Assembly: GCA_017554385.1 (NCBI GenBank)
Contig: JAFZIL010000063.1
Span: 1 to 64,000 of the forward strand
Direction of reading: 5' to 3'
DNA: 64,000 nucleotides
Origin: Prevotella sp.
Lineage (GTDB): Bacteria > Bacteroidota > Bacteroidia > Bacteroidales > Bacteroidaceae
The notes below the pieces were generated by a model that did no database searches, was not told the origin of the DNA, and saw only the letters and a program-made list of their open reading frames with translations. Made by a program: the position numbers and the translations under genes. This document shows positions 28,401 through 39,200 of this stretch, piece after piece. Position 1 is the first letter of the stretch. Every line of letters begins with the position of its first letter.

Positions 28401-28623
28401 TGTTCGTAATCTTATCTTTGATCGTCTGCACTTTGATAGCGCTGTTAGTGATGGTGAACTACAAATTGAAGTGCAGAAAACGTATGGAGAACGTTATCCA
28501 GGAATGAGCTCTAATGACTGGCGTCACGTGATAGAAGCATATACTCCAATGATTAGAGCGGCTTCTCAGCCAAAGGCCAAAGAAGCCTCGATGAATCAAT
28601 ATGGAATGGCGGCAGAAGAATAG
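25444..28623 (+). CDS. hsdR: type I restriction endonuclease/translocase subunit HsdR
   Basis: HsdR cuts unmethylated DNA after ATP-driven translocation in complex with HsdM and HsdS. The 1059-residue protein has an N-terminal PD-(D/E)XK nuclease (D138 ... E152-V-K154), a Walker A HSAGSGKS at 300-307, a DEAH box at 406-409, and later helicase motifs (FTATPKNKTL, DKFQTGYDQP). All catalytic residues are present, so it should be active. It begins about 840 nt after hsdS with the ORF6N gene between, so it probably has its own transcription start; no clear TAnnTTTG is seen directly before it. Confidence 0.95.
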   Translation: MPTDVSEKQLETILVNYLRDIQGYEQGISEEYSKDYSLDTARVKHFLLSTQKKKVDNTGCFASEISERKFFTELAKQLANRGVTDVLRKGFRFISELFDMYYPLPSELNPTAQELYKKNIFCVTRQLFYSKENQNSIDVMISMNGLPLMTLEVKNHYTGQTVENAVKHYQTDRDPKDPLLAPKRCAVHMAVDDDDIKMCTWLCGKASWFLPFNKGVNGGAGNPINPNGVKTAYLWEEILAKESLSDIIENYAQVVKKKDEKTGTEKQSVVWPRYHQLDCVRKLLAETKAKGVGQRFLIQHSAGSGKSNSITWLAYQLVGLLDGTQALLDSVIVVTDRVNLDTQIKNNIVAFKRLQNLVAWADSAEALRNHLESGKKIIITIVHKFPYILEAIGGELKHKRFGIIIDEAHSSQNGSLSAKMNIALSGNAGDDDMDLEDRLTAIIEGRKMVKNANYYAFTATPKNKTLQMFGTPFQQPDGEIGHKPFHEYTMKQAIEEGFIMDVLEHYTTYTSLYKIVKAVENDPMFDRKEAMKKLRAFVESRPETIQQKANIIVEHFHTQVIDKGKVGGQARAMVVTSSILRAIEFYYEISRLLKERKSPYKAIVAFSGSKNYGGKDVTEADINGFPSKDIEENMEHDPYRILVVADKFQTGYDQPLLHTMYVDKVLTDVKAVQTLSRLNRCHPKKRDTFVLDFANDADDIQKSFQRFYKTTILSKETDPNKLNELLMQIEEANIYTEEEVKELNVKYWSNAPRETLDPIVNKTVERFKALDEKTQITTKSSIKGFLRTYPFIAAVMPFKSTEWEMLDTYFSLLIHKLPKLTGEDFTEGLIESIDFDKYRLIKNDEKKIELENKNSEIAPIPVGTAQGPQEPELAKLSDILNEWNDIHFTNIEKAKEQLEELPERLRADETFVNAAKNSNKETAMQQCAASLMMIVAGMLNENTEFCRYYLDNPDFMAAINNRVFESVYGGLLLSYKKIANVEDDRDVRNLIFDRLHFDSAVSDGELQIEVQKTYGERYPGMSSNDWRHVIEAYTPMIRAASQPKAKEASMNQYGMAAEE

Positions 28624-28652
28624 GATGCCAAGGGACAGGTCGTTGACATCTA

Positions 28653-28763
28653 ATAGAATCTGAAATCGACCGCCTCGTCTATCCGCTCGGCTTTGCCGCT
28701 TATATGAGCATAGCGAGTCTTAAGAACTCTACGGGCTGACCTACGATGAAGTCCTCATCGTTC
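28653..28763 (+). pseudogene. remnant of a type IIG-like restriction enzyme C-terminus
   Basis: Thirty nt after hsdR, plus-strand codons read IESEIDRLVY (28653-28682) and then, after a 44-nt out-of-frame insertion, LYGLTYDEVLIV (28727-28762). Joined, this is the C-terminal motif of Eco57I/type IIG-like methyltransferase-nucleases (E-IDRLVY-LYGLT-EE-IV). The inserted piece is itself partly palindromic (GCTCGGCTTTGCCGC...GAGC). Only this short C-terminal scrap is visible, so it is a gene remnant. No other gene is seen up to 28952. Confidence 0.55.
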
Positions 28764-28952
28764 TTGCGTCCCAATGGTAGCAAGCCAGCAGAGCTGGAGC
28801 GGACCCAGAGCGGACCCAGAGACTACTATAACAAGAGAAGCATACGAGATAGAAAGCTAAAAATGAGGCAAAGCGAAAGAATACTAATAAAAAGTCGCCT
28901 AAATATTTGTCACTTTCAGAAATTCTTCCTGTATTTGCACCGTCAGAAATGA

Positions 28953-29288
28953 CTAATCCGGTATTTTCCGTGTGGAGTAAGACAGGACCGACACTACTCC
29001 GTTTTTAAAGGGTTGCTTAGGCAACTCTTTATTTGTTATAGTGAAGATGACATCGCATCCAACGGACAGTGCGCATTGGTATTGCAACAAATCTTCAAAA
29101 TCCTTAACAGGGCCAAAAGCCATTGCGTCATCGAACGACTTTGTACTGACCGAAACAATCTCTACAGCATTTGTCAAGTTTTCAAATATCTGATGAATCT
29201 CTTCTTTTGTATGATGGCGCAAAAGATAGGACATAGTGGCAAACGACATAGTAGCAGCGCAACATCTAATGATGTTAGCACGACTCAG
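28953..29288 (-). pseudogene. truncated PIN-domain (VapC-like) toxin remnant
   Basis: The readable part encodes about 99 residues or slightly more: MSFATMSYLLRHHTKEEIHQIFENL, then a KDFEDLLQYQCALSVGCD motif characteristic of PIN-domain proteins, where the D-E-D acidic residues lie. A complete protein should have about 30 more N-terminal residues containing the first catalytic aspartate. Upstream in frame there is only a short unrelated stretch and a stop. The C-terminus also drifts from the family. No partner antitoxin is seen. It is most likely a dead toxin gene. Confidence 0.6.
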
Positions 29289-29346
29289 CCTTCACTTTGG
29301 CTGGAAATCTTTCGGGTTCTTTCTTGGTGATTTCCGGAAAAAGATG

Positions 29347-29354
29347 TAATTTTG
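29347..29354 (+). promoter_or_regulatory. -7 box 7 nt before a GT4 start codon
   Basis: TAATTTTG matches TAnnTTTG and is followed by CGGGCAA and then the ATG at 29362. Transcription normally starts 4-8 nt after the box, so the message may begin at or next to the start codon. Confidence 0.5.
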
Positions 29355-29361
29355 CGGGCAA

Positions 29362-30636
29362 ATGAGAGTACTGATTGTAAATACGAGTGAGCGCACAGGT
29401 GGGGCTGCCGTTGCAGCCAACCGGCTGATGTATGCGCTGAACAACAACGGGGTGAAGGCGAAGATGCTGGTGCGCGACCGGCAGAGCGACGACCCGAGAG
29501 TGGTGGGCACAGGGCGTCGGAGCCTGATGCGCTGGCGTTTTCTCTGGGAGCGGTTTGTCGTCTTCCTGTGTCTTCATCTGAAGCGTACCCATCTTTTCGA
29601 TATCGATATTGCCAACACGGGCATGGACATCACCTCGCTGCCGGAGTTCCGCGAGGCCGACGTGGTGCACCTGCACTGGGTGAACCAGGGCATGCTGTCG
29701 CTGAAGGATATCAGGAACGTCGTGCGCTCAGGCAAGCCCTTGGTGTGGACGATGCACGACATCTGGCCTGCTACGGCCATCTGTCACCTGACGTTAGGGT
29801 GCCGTAGTTTCCGCAGTCGCTGTCACAACTGCAAGTACCTGCCCGGCAACGGCTCGGCGAACGACCTTTCCTCAAAGGTGTGGCGTCGCAAGGAGCGCCT
29901 GCTGCGCGAGGCCAATGCCGTGTTCGTAGCTTGTAGCCGATGGCTTGAAGGCGAAGCTAAGGGCAGTGCGCTGCTCAAGGGCCATCGCGTGGTGAGCATC
30001 CCCAACCCCATCGACACGCGCGTGTTCTGTCCCGGTTCGCAGACAGAAGCGCGCGAGCAGCTGCACCTGCCTCAGGACAAGCTGCTGCTGCTCTTCGTAT
30101 GCCAGCGCGTGACGAACGTCAACAAAGGCATGACGTTTCTTGCTGAGGCCTGCCAAAAGCTTGCTGTCGACTATCCGGAGCTGAAGGAGCGCTTAGGGCT
30201 GGTGCTGATGGGCGGTCATGCCGACGAGGTGGCGGAGTCGCTGCCGTTCGTGTCCTATCCGTTGGGCTATATCACCGACGAGAACCAGATAGTCAGTGCC
30301 TATCGTGCCGCCGACCTGTTTGTGCTGCCCTCGCTATCCGAGAACCTGCCCAACACCATCATGGAGGCGATGGCCTGCGGCGTGCCCTGCGTGGGCTTCA
30401 AGGTAGGGGGAATACCTGAGGAAATTGACCACCAGAAGAATGGCTACGTTGCAGCCTACCGCGACAGCGACGACCTGGCGCGAGGCATCAGCTGGGTACT
30501 GTGCGAGGCCGACCGCGGGGCATTGTCGCATGCCGCCGTGCGCAAGGTGACGCAGAACTATTCACAGAGCAGCGTGGCCCTGCGCTACAGCGAGCTCTAT
30601 CAGGAAATACTGGCACAGAAACATTTCAAACTATGA
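29362..30636 (+). CDS. glycosyltransferase family 4 protein
   Basis: GT4 retaining enzymes transfer sugars from nucleotide donors during surface polysaccharide synthesis. The 424-residue protein opens MRVLIVNTSERTGGAAVAANRL, the donor-independent N-terminal Rossmann motif. It carries the C-terminal donor-binding motif PSLSENLPNTIMEAMACGVPCVGFKVGGIPE (about 325-355), with the E-x7-E pair typical of the family. A cysteine cluster near residues 144-158 (C-RSFRSRCHNC) may bind metal. Its stop overlaps the next GT2 start by 4 nt. Acceptor unknown. Confidence 0.92.
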   Translation: MRVLIVNTSERTGGAAVAANRLMYALNNNGVKAKMLVRDRQSDDPRVVGTGRRSLMRWRFLWERFVVFLCLHLKRTHLFDIDIANTGMDITSLPEFREADVVHLHWVNQGMLSLKDIRNVVRSGKPLVWTMHDIWPATAICHLTLGCRSFRSRCHNCKYLPGNGSANDLSSKVWRRKERLLREANAVFVACSRWLEGEAKGSALLKGHRVVSIPNPIDTRVFCPGSQTEAREQLHLPQDKLLLLFVCQRVTNVNKGMTFLAEACQKLAVDYPELKERLGLVLMGGHADEVAESLPFVSYPLGYITDENQIVSAYRAADLFVLPSLSENLPNTIMEAMACGVPCVGFKVGGIPEEIDHQKNGYVAAYRDSDDLARGISWVLCEADRGALSHAAVRKVTQNYSQSSVALRYSELYQEILAQKHFKL

Positions 30637-31421
30637 TACGCTTTACCGTTGTCACCATCACCTACAATGCTGAAGCCGTGCTTCGACGCACCCTGCAGAG
30701 CGTGATGCGCCAGAGCTACGAGGGTGTGGAGCACCTCATCATCGACGGTGCCTCGACCGACGGCACCCTGGCGATGGCACAGAACTACAAGACTGAGAGC
30801 GATGCTTCGGACAGCAGTCACAAGGTCATCATACAGTCGGAGCCCGACCAGGGCATCTACGACGCCATGAACAAAGGACTGACGCAGGCCTCGGGCGACT
30901 ACATTGTATATATGAACGCGGGCGACTTCTTCCCCAACGACGATACGCTCGAACAGATTGCCCACCGGTGCCAGTTGAACCAGACACCTACCGATGAGCT
31001 GCCCGCCGTGCTCTACGGCAATACCGACATCGTCGACAGCGAAGGCCGCTACCTGCACCCGCGCCGCTTGCAGCCACCCGAGCAGCTCACGTGGCGCTCC
31101 TTCCGTCAGGGCATGCTCGTGTGTCATCAGGCGTTCTATGCGCGTACCGACATTGCGAAGAACCTGCAATACGACACGCGCTACCGCCATTCGGCCGACG
31201 TCGACTGGTGCATCCGGGTGATGCGCGAGGGTGAGCGCATGGGCCTGCAGCTCTGTAACACCCACATGGTCATTGCCTGCTATACCGAAGAGGGCAATAC
31301 CACCCGCTACCACCGCGCCTCACTGCGCGAACGCTATCTCGTCATGGCCCGTCACTACGGGCACCTACAGACCTTCCTCCTGCACTGCTGGTTCGTAGTG
31401 CGGGCAGTCATCAAGAAATAA
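30633..31421 (+). CDS. glycosyltransferase family 2 protein
   Basis: The 262-residue inverting GT-A enzyme has FTVVTITYNAEAVLRRTLQSV at the N-terminus, the EHLIIDGASTDGTL nucleotide motif, SEPDQGIYDAMNKG and a metal-binding acidic pair in YMNAGDFF. It resembles the colanic-acid WcaA/WcaE-like group. The start overlaps the GT4 stop (ATGA), so the two enzymes are made together and probably add successive sugars to the same glycan. No transporter or polymerase gene is adjacent. Confidence 0.9.
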   Translation: MIRFTVVTITYNAEAVLRRTLQSVMRQSYEGVEHLIIDGASTDGTLAMAQNYKTESDASDSSHKVIIQSEPDQGIYDAMNKGLTQASGDYIVYMNAGDFFPNDDTLEQIAHRCQLNQTPTDELPAVLYGNTDIVDSEGRYLHPRRLQPPEQLTWRSFRQGMLVCHQAFYARTDIAKNLQYDTRYRHSADVDWCIRVMREGERMGLQLCNTHMVIACYTEEGNTTRYHRASLRERYLVMARHYGHLQTFLLHCWFVVRAVIKK

Positions 31422-31446
31422 AAGTCAACAAGGAGTATCGCTTGGG

Positions 31447-33708
<2,262 letters not shown>

Positions 33709-33716
33709 TTATGCGA

Positions 33717-33724
33717 CAAAGATA
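33717..33724 (-). promoter_or_regulatory. -7 box of the GH97 gene
   Basis: On the minus strand the site reads TATCTTTG, matching TAnnTTTG, 30 nt upstream of the GH97 start codon. Confidence 0.55.
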
Positions 33725-33780
33725 GTAAGAACGTCTGACATCCCAACAACATGCCTTCACTTTCGTCGCCCGCACAAAAC

Positions 33781-33792
33781 GCAATCGTTTGC
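33781..33792. promoter_or_regulatory. LacI-type operator-like palindrome
   Basis: GCAATCGTTTGC is a near palindrome centred on CG, with one mismatched pair, of the shape bound by LacI-family repressors (GCAAnCGnTTGC). It lies about 57 nt upstream of the GH97 -7 box. Control of GH97 by sugar is a reasonable inference; no LacI gene is in the window. Confidence 0.35.
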
Positions 33793-33884
33793 ACGAGAGC
33801 GCGATTAATACGTGAATGCTTACATCTTCTTCCGATGACGAAGCTTTTTTTATGCTATTGTTTCCGTATTTCGCAAAAAATATG

Positions 33885-33892
33885 TAATTTTG
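33885..33892 (+). promoter_or_regulatory. -7 box of the AAA-ATPase-like gene
   Basis: TAATTTTG, matching TAnnTTTG, followed by CAGC. It is 53 nt before the start at 33945 and divergent from the GH97 promoter. Confidence 0.5.
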
Positions 33893-33944
33893 CAGCTACT
33901 ATGGAAGTCTAGTAATGTTGTAGTGCAACAAAACAATCAGAGTT

Positions 33945-35525
33945 ATGACAGAGAAACGATACCCCGTAGGCATACAAACGTTCTCGGAGATCATCCGGGG
34001 AAGATACTACTATGCCGACAAGACCGATCTGGTATGGCAGCTGCAAAGCTATGCCAAGTACATCTTCCTTAGCCGTCCCAGGCGGTTCGGCAAGTCGTTA
34101 CTGTCTACCACCCTGGTATCCTATTTCCGAGGAGAGCGTGAGCTGTTCGAGGGACTGAAGATTATGGAGATGGAACGGGAGTGGAAGCAGTATCCCGTGA
34201 TACACCTCGACCTGAGCATGGCAAAGAGTCAGGAGGAAGTGGCAACGCTAAGGAATACCCTTTCTTTACTGATTGAACCATACGAGCGAATCTACGGTGC
34301 TTTACCATCGGAGATGAGCCCGGGCATGAAACTGAGAAGGCTCATCGAACGTGCCAGTGAACAGTGTTCCTCGCAGGTGGTCATCATCATTGACGAATAC
34401 GACGCACCCTTGCTCGACGTGCTGCACGACGACAGCCGATTGGACGATTACCGCCGGGTGATGCAGGAGTTCTACCAGCCGCTGAAGGCATCAGAGGCAC
34501 TGATACGGTTCTGCTTCATCACCGGCATCACCAAGTTTTCGCAGCTCAGCATCTTTTCTACTATCAACAACCTGACGAACATCACCATGCTGCCGCGGTT
34601 TGCCACCATTTGCGGCATCACCGACCAGGAACTGACCACCGTCATGGCCGACGGCATTAGTGCCATGGCTGGGAAGTTCGGCCTTACCCCCCAAGAGATG
34701 CACATAAGGCTGCGGCAGCGTTACGACGGTTACCACTTCGCCGAGGACAGCGAGGGAGTATATAATCCCTACAGCCTGCTGAACGCACTGCTTAACGAGA
34801 AACTAAATAACTTCTGGTTTGACACAGGCACCCCGTCTTTCCTTATCCGACAGATGCAGCACTTCCGCACCGACATCACAGCGATGGACAACATTGAAGT
34901 GCCAGCGACGGCTTTCGACCGCCCTACAGAGGCCATGACCGATGCACTGCCACTACTCTATCAGTCTGGCTACCTCACCATTAAGGGCTATGACCACGAA
35001 GCGATGATATACACCCTCTCTATTCCCAACCAAGAGGTGCGCGTGGGCTATGCCGATGGTCTGCTTCCCATCTTCACAGGAATGAACGGTGCTACCGTGC
35101 AGACAGGATTCGCACTGAAGTTCTGGCGCGCCTTGAAACAGGGCAATGCCGACCTGGCCATGCGCGAGCTACAGGCCTATATGGCTGGTCTGCCCTACGT
35201 CGAGGGATTCAAGAAAAAACTCACCGAAGCGGCTACGGCCGAAGGGTTCTATGAGTACACCCTCTACCTCATCTTCTCCATGCTTAACGTCTATGTGCGT
35301 ACGCAGGTAAAGTGCATTGCTGGGCGTGTCGACATGGTGGTATGGATGCCCGACACCATCTATGTGTTTGAGATGAAACGTGACATGAGTGCTCATCAGG
35401 CCCTGCAGCAGATTGATGACCGAGGCTACGCCATACCCTATCAGACCGACGGACGGCGCGTAGTGAAGGTAGGCGTACGCTTCAACGCCGACACCCGGGT
35501 GCCGGAGGAGTGGGAGATTGCATAA
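33945..35525 (+). CDS. AAA-ATPase-like protein with C-terminal PD-(D/E)XK nuclease domain
   Basis: The 526-residue protein starts with the family motif YPVGIQTFSEIIRGRYYYADKT. It has a modified Walker A RPRRFGKSLL (about 44-53), Walker B VVIIIDEYDAPL (about 145-156), and a C-terminal PD-(D/E)XK-like motif GRVDMVVWMP...YVFEMKRD (about 464-485). This matches the AAA-ATPase-like plus PDDEXK_9 architecture, heavily expanded in gut Bacteroidales. The biological role of the family is not established; defence or selfish DNA functions have been guessed. All key residues appear intact. Confidence 0.85.
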   Translation: MTEKRYPVGIQTFSEIIRGRYYYADKTDLVWQLQSYAKYIFLSRPRRFGKSLLSTTLVSYFRGERELFEGLKIMEMEREWKQYPVIHLDLSMAKSQEEVATLRNTLSLLIEPYERIYGALPSEMSPGMKLRRLIERASEQCSSQVVIIIDEYDAPLLDVLHDDSRLDDYRRVMQEFYQPLKASEALIRFCFITGITKFSQLSIFSTINNLTNITMLPRFATICGITDQELTTVMADGISAMAGKFGLTPQEMHIRLRQRYDGYHFAEDSEGVYNPYSLLNALLNEKLNNFWFDTGTPSFLIRQMQHFRTDITAMDNIEVPATAFDRPTEAMTDALPLLYQSGYLTIKGYDHEAMIYTLSIPNQEVRVGYADGLLPIFTGMNGATVQTGFALKFWRALKQGNADLAMRELQAYMAGLPYVEGFKKKLTEAATAEGFYEYTLYLIFSMLNVYVRTQVKCIAGRVDMVVWMPDTIYVFEMKRDMSAHQALQQIDDRGYAIPYQTDGRRVVKVGVRFNADTRVPEEWEIA

Positions 35526-35557
35526 ACAGGGAATCATTTTCATTTCTAATTCGTCAA

Positions 35558-36196
35558 ATGAAGATATTTGGAGTAGGTATGAACTACATCCAGCACAATA
35601 AAGAGCTGGATGGTGCGTTATATAAACCAGAGGAGCCCGTGATTTTCACGAAGGCAGACTCGGCTTTGCTGAAGGACCACAAACCGTTTTTCATCCCCGA
35701 CTGGTCGTCGCGGGTTGACTACGAGGCGGAGTTGGTGGTTCGCATTTGTCGTCTCGGCAAGGGAATACCCGTGCGTTTCGCCCATCGCTACTATGACGCG
35801 ATGACCGTGGGCATTGACTTCACGGCTCGCGACCTGCAGGAGAAGGCCCGCCAGAAAGGTCTGCCCTGGACCATCTGCAAGGGCTTCGACGGAAGTGCCG
35901 TGATTGGCGAATGGGTAGAAGTGGAAGCGATAGGTGAGAAGGAAGAGGGAAGAGACGAGAAGAGCGGATACCATTTCCACCTTGACCTGAACGGCCAGAC
36001 GGTGCAGCAGGGCAACACAGTCGACATGCTCTATAGCATTGACGAGCTGATAGCCTATATCTCGCAGTTCTTCACACTGAAGACGGGCGACTTGCTGTTC
36101 ACCGGGACACCTGCCGGCGTAGGTCCCGTCAGCATCGACGACCATCTGGAAGGATGGCTCGAAGATAGGAAAGTATTGGATTTTCATTGCAAATAA
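35558..36196 (+). CDS. fumarylacetoacetate hydrolase (FAH) family protein
   Basis: The 212-residue protein has the FAH metal and substrate motifs: DYEAELVVRI (E-x-E type metal ligands), FTARDLQEKARQKGLPW, KGFDGSAVIG and GDLLFTGTPAGVGPV. FAH-fold enzymes hydrolyse or decarboxylate diketo acids; short single-domain members often act as oxaloacetate decarboxylase or acylpyruvase. Which reaction occurs here cannot be read. The start at 35558 is chosen because the longer frame overlaps the preceding gene. It is 10 nt from porU, so it joins that transcript. Confidence 0.9.
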   Translation: MKIFGVGMNYIQHNKELDGALYKPEEPVIFTKADSALLKDHKPFFIPDWSSRVDYEAELVVRICRLGKGIPVRFAHRYYDAMTVGIDFTARDLQEKARQKGLPWTICKGFDGSAVIGEWVEVEAIGEKEEGRDEKSGYHFHLDLNGQTVQQGNTVDMLYSIDELIAYISQFFTLKTGDLLFTGTPAGVGPVSIDDHLEGWLEDRKVLDFHCK

Positions 36197-36206
36197 ACAT
36201 AAGGAG

Positions 36207-39200
36207 ATGACCAAACGACATATACTGACACTGCTATGGCTGCTATGCACACTGACTGAGGCGAGCGCACAGCAGTTTTTTAACCTGACTGCCGATGAGG
36301 TGCGCATCGATTCGATGCTGCCTCATTTTAGCCATGCGGTGGAGCTGGGGGCAGACTATGCCAGTGCGGGTTACGACGTGGCGATAGAATACCCGGAGTT
36401 CATCGATATGTCGGCAACCGACGTGATGCGCTATCAGAAGATACGCCGCGATACACTGCCCGAGATGCCTGAGATTGACCAGTATGTGGGCATCTCGCGC
36501 AAGAAAGCCACGCTCTACCTGTCGTTCATCCCTATCGTGTTCCGTGAGGGTCGCTTCCAGAAGCTGGTCAGCTTCAAGCTTGCCGTGACACCGAAAAGCC
36601 TTGCACGCGGTGCAAAATACAAGGCAAGGGATGTCGACTCTACACGCTACACAGCCCATTCGGTACTGGCAACAGGCCAGTGGGCCAAGATTCGTGTGGC
36701 AGAAACAGGATTCCATCAGCTGACCGACGATGTTGTGCGTCAGGCAGGCTTCAGCAGTGCGAGCAAGGTCAGGATCTACGGCTATGGCGGTGCCATGCAA
36801 CCCGAGAAACTTACCGCTGACTATATCAAGGAAACCGACGACCTGAAAGAGCTTCCGTCGGCTATGGTGAACGGTCGCAGAATATTCTGGGGCAATGGGC
36901 CGGTGAGTTGGAGCTCGAACGAAACCCTTACGCGTACGCGCAATCCTTATTCTGATTATGGCTACTATTTCATTACCGAGACTGATGAAGATCCGCTCCT
37001 GGTAAGTGGCGACTCGCTGATTGCCGGGTTCTATCCGTCAACGTCAGACTATCACTCGCTATACGAGGTGGAAGAATACGCTTGGTTTCATGGCGGACGT
37101 AACCTGTATGAGAGCACTCCATATACCATCGGCGTGGCACGCAACTACACGTTGTCGGCCTATGGCACTGAAGGCAAGATGGCTATCACAATGACCTACG
37201 ACGGTCCGTTTGAGGCCACCGTCAGCATGAATGGTGAGCCCGTGGGCACTATTTCTGCTTCCAACAAACCGGCGAGCTATAGTCGTGCGTCAGTGAAAAC
37301 ATGGAACAACTTTACGCTTGGGGCGTTGCAGGGCACCAACACCGTCAGTATTACGCAGACCAGCGGCAGTAAGGTCAGGTTGGACTATATCTCATTGTAC
37401 AGTGTCGAGCCGAAGGCACGACCGGACTTGACGAACGGAACCTTCCCTACGGCTGAATATGTTCACAACATTACCAACCAAGACCATCATGCCGACCCGA
37501 CGGCCGACATGGTCATCGTTATTCCTACTACGCAGAAAGTGCTTGCACAAGCCCAACGGCTGAAGGAACTGCACGAACAGAAAGACAGTCTGCGCGTGAA
37601 CATTGTCCCTGCCGACGAGATCTACAACGAGTTCTCCAGCGGAACGCCTGATGCCAATGCCTATCGACGCTATGTGAAGATGTTCTACGACCGTGCTGCC
37701 ACCGAGGCCGACATGCCGCGCTATCTGTTGCTCTTTGGCGACGGAGCCTGGGACAACCGTATGCATGAGTCGAACTGGCGGAATTACTCGCCTGACGATT
37801 TCCTGCTCTGCTATGAGAGCGAGAACTCGTTGAGCGAGACCGACTGCTATGTCACCGATGACTACTTCTGCATGCTCGACGACGATGAGGGTGGCAACCT
37901 GAAGTCTGCTGACAAAGGCGACGTGGCCGTGGGACGCCTTACGGCACGTAACGATGCACAGGCAAAGATACTGGTCGATAAAATTTACAGTTATCACAAC
38001 AACGAACTGGCGGGCGCATGGCAGAACACACTCTGTTTTATGGCCGACGACGGCAACGGCGACGACCAGAACCAGCACATGAACGATACGGAGAAAGTGG
38101 CCAACGCGATTACCAGTCAGACTTCGGGCTTCATGTTGAAGAAGATCTACTGGGATGCCTATATCCGTCAGTCGTCGGCTACGGGCAATACCTATCCGGA
38201 TGCTTCGCGTCTGGTGAAGCAGCAGATGCGCAATGGTGCGCTGCTGATGAACTATACCGGTCACGGCTCTCCTACCCAGTTGTCGCATGAACAGGTGCTT
38301 CTGTTGGCCGATTTCGAGACATCGACATCACTGCGACTGCCGTTCTGGGTGACAGCATCGTGCGATACGTCTCCGTTTGATACCACCGAGGATAACCTTG
38401 GTGAGACAGCTATGATGAACAAGAACGGTGGCGCCATCGCCTTCTTGGGTACTACCAGGACCGTCTATGAAAACCTTAACGTGAAGATCAACCGGGCGGT
38501 GATGCGCTTCCTCTTCAATCCCGCCAACAGTAAACTCAGCATTGCTGAGTGTGTGCGTCAGGCCAAGAACAGCCTGATTACCGCGAGAACGTCTGACGAG
38601 CGCGACAACTCAGTCAACAAATTGAATTATGTGTTTCTTGGCGACCCGGCCCTTAGACTGGCCATTCCACAATGGAAGGCTGTCGTCGACAGCATTAATG
38701 GCCAGCCTGTTGACGGTGAGCCGGTCACTGTTCATGCCGGGGCGCATGCTACCATCTCGGGGCATATCGAGGGCGCTGCTGACTTCGATGGCACGGCTAC
38801 CATTAGCGTTAGAGACGTAGAGCAGACCATCGTGTGTAAACAGAACTACGTTGCAGCAGACGAGCCCTTCGTGTTCCAGGACCGACCGAATACACTCTAT
38901 CAAGGATCTGACTCCGTCAGTAGAGGGCGTTTCAACTGTACCTTTGCCGTGCCGACCGACATCAGCTTCTCTGACATGACCGGCCAGGTGCTGGTGTTTG
39001 CTGTAGACGACCAGAAAACGCGCTCGGCTCATGGCGAGAATGATAACTTCAAGATGATGGTTGGTGAAGACAAGAGTAACGATGGGGTGGGGCCCAACAT
39101 CTATTGCTACTTGAACCATGCGTCTTTCACCAATGGCGGTACAGTCAATTCCACACCTTTCTTCTATGCTGAAGTGTCTGACAAAGACGGCATCAATGCT

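Noticed and set aside
25444-28623. Phase-variable hsdS shuffling
   Set aside because: Only one hsdS is present and no inverted repeats were seen between its recognition domains and another copy.
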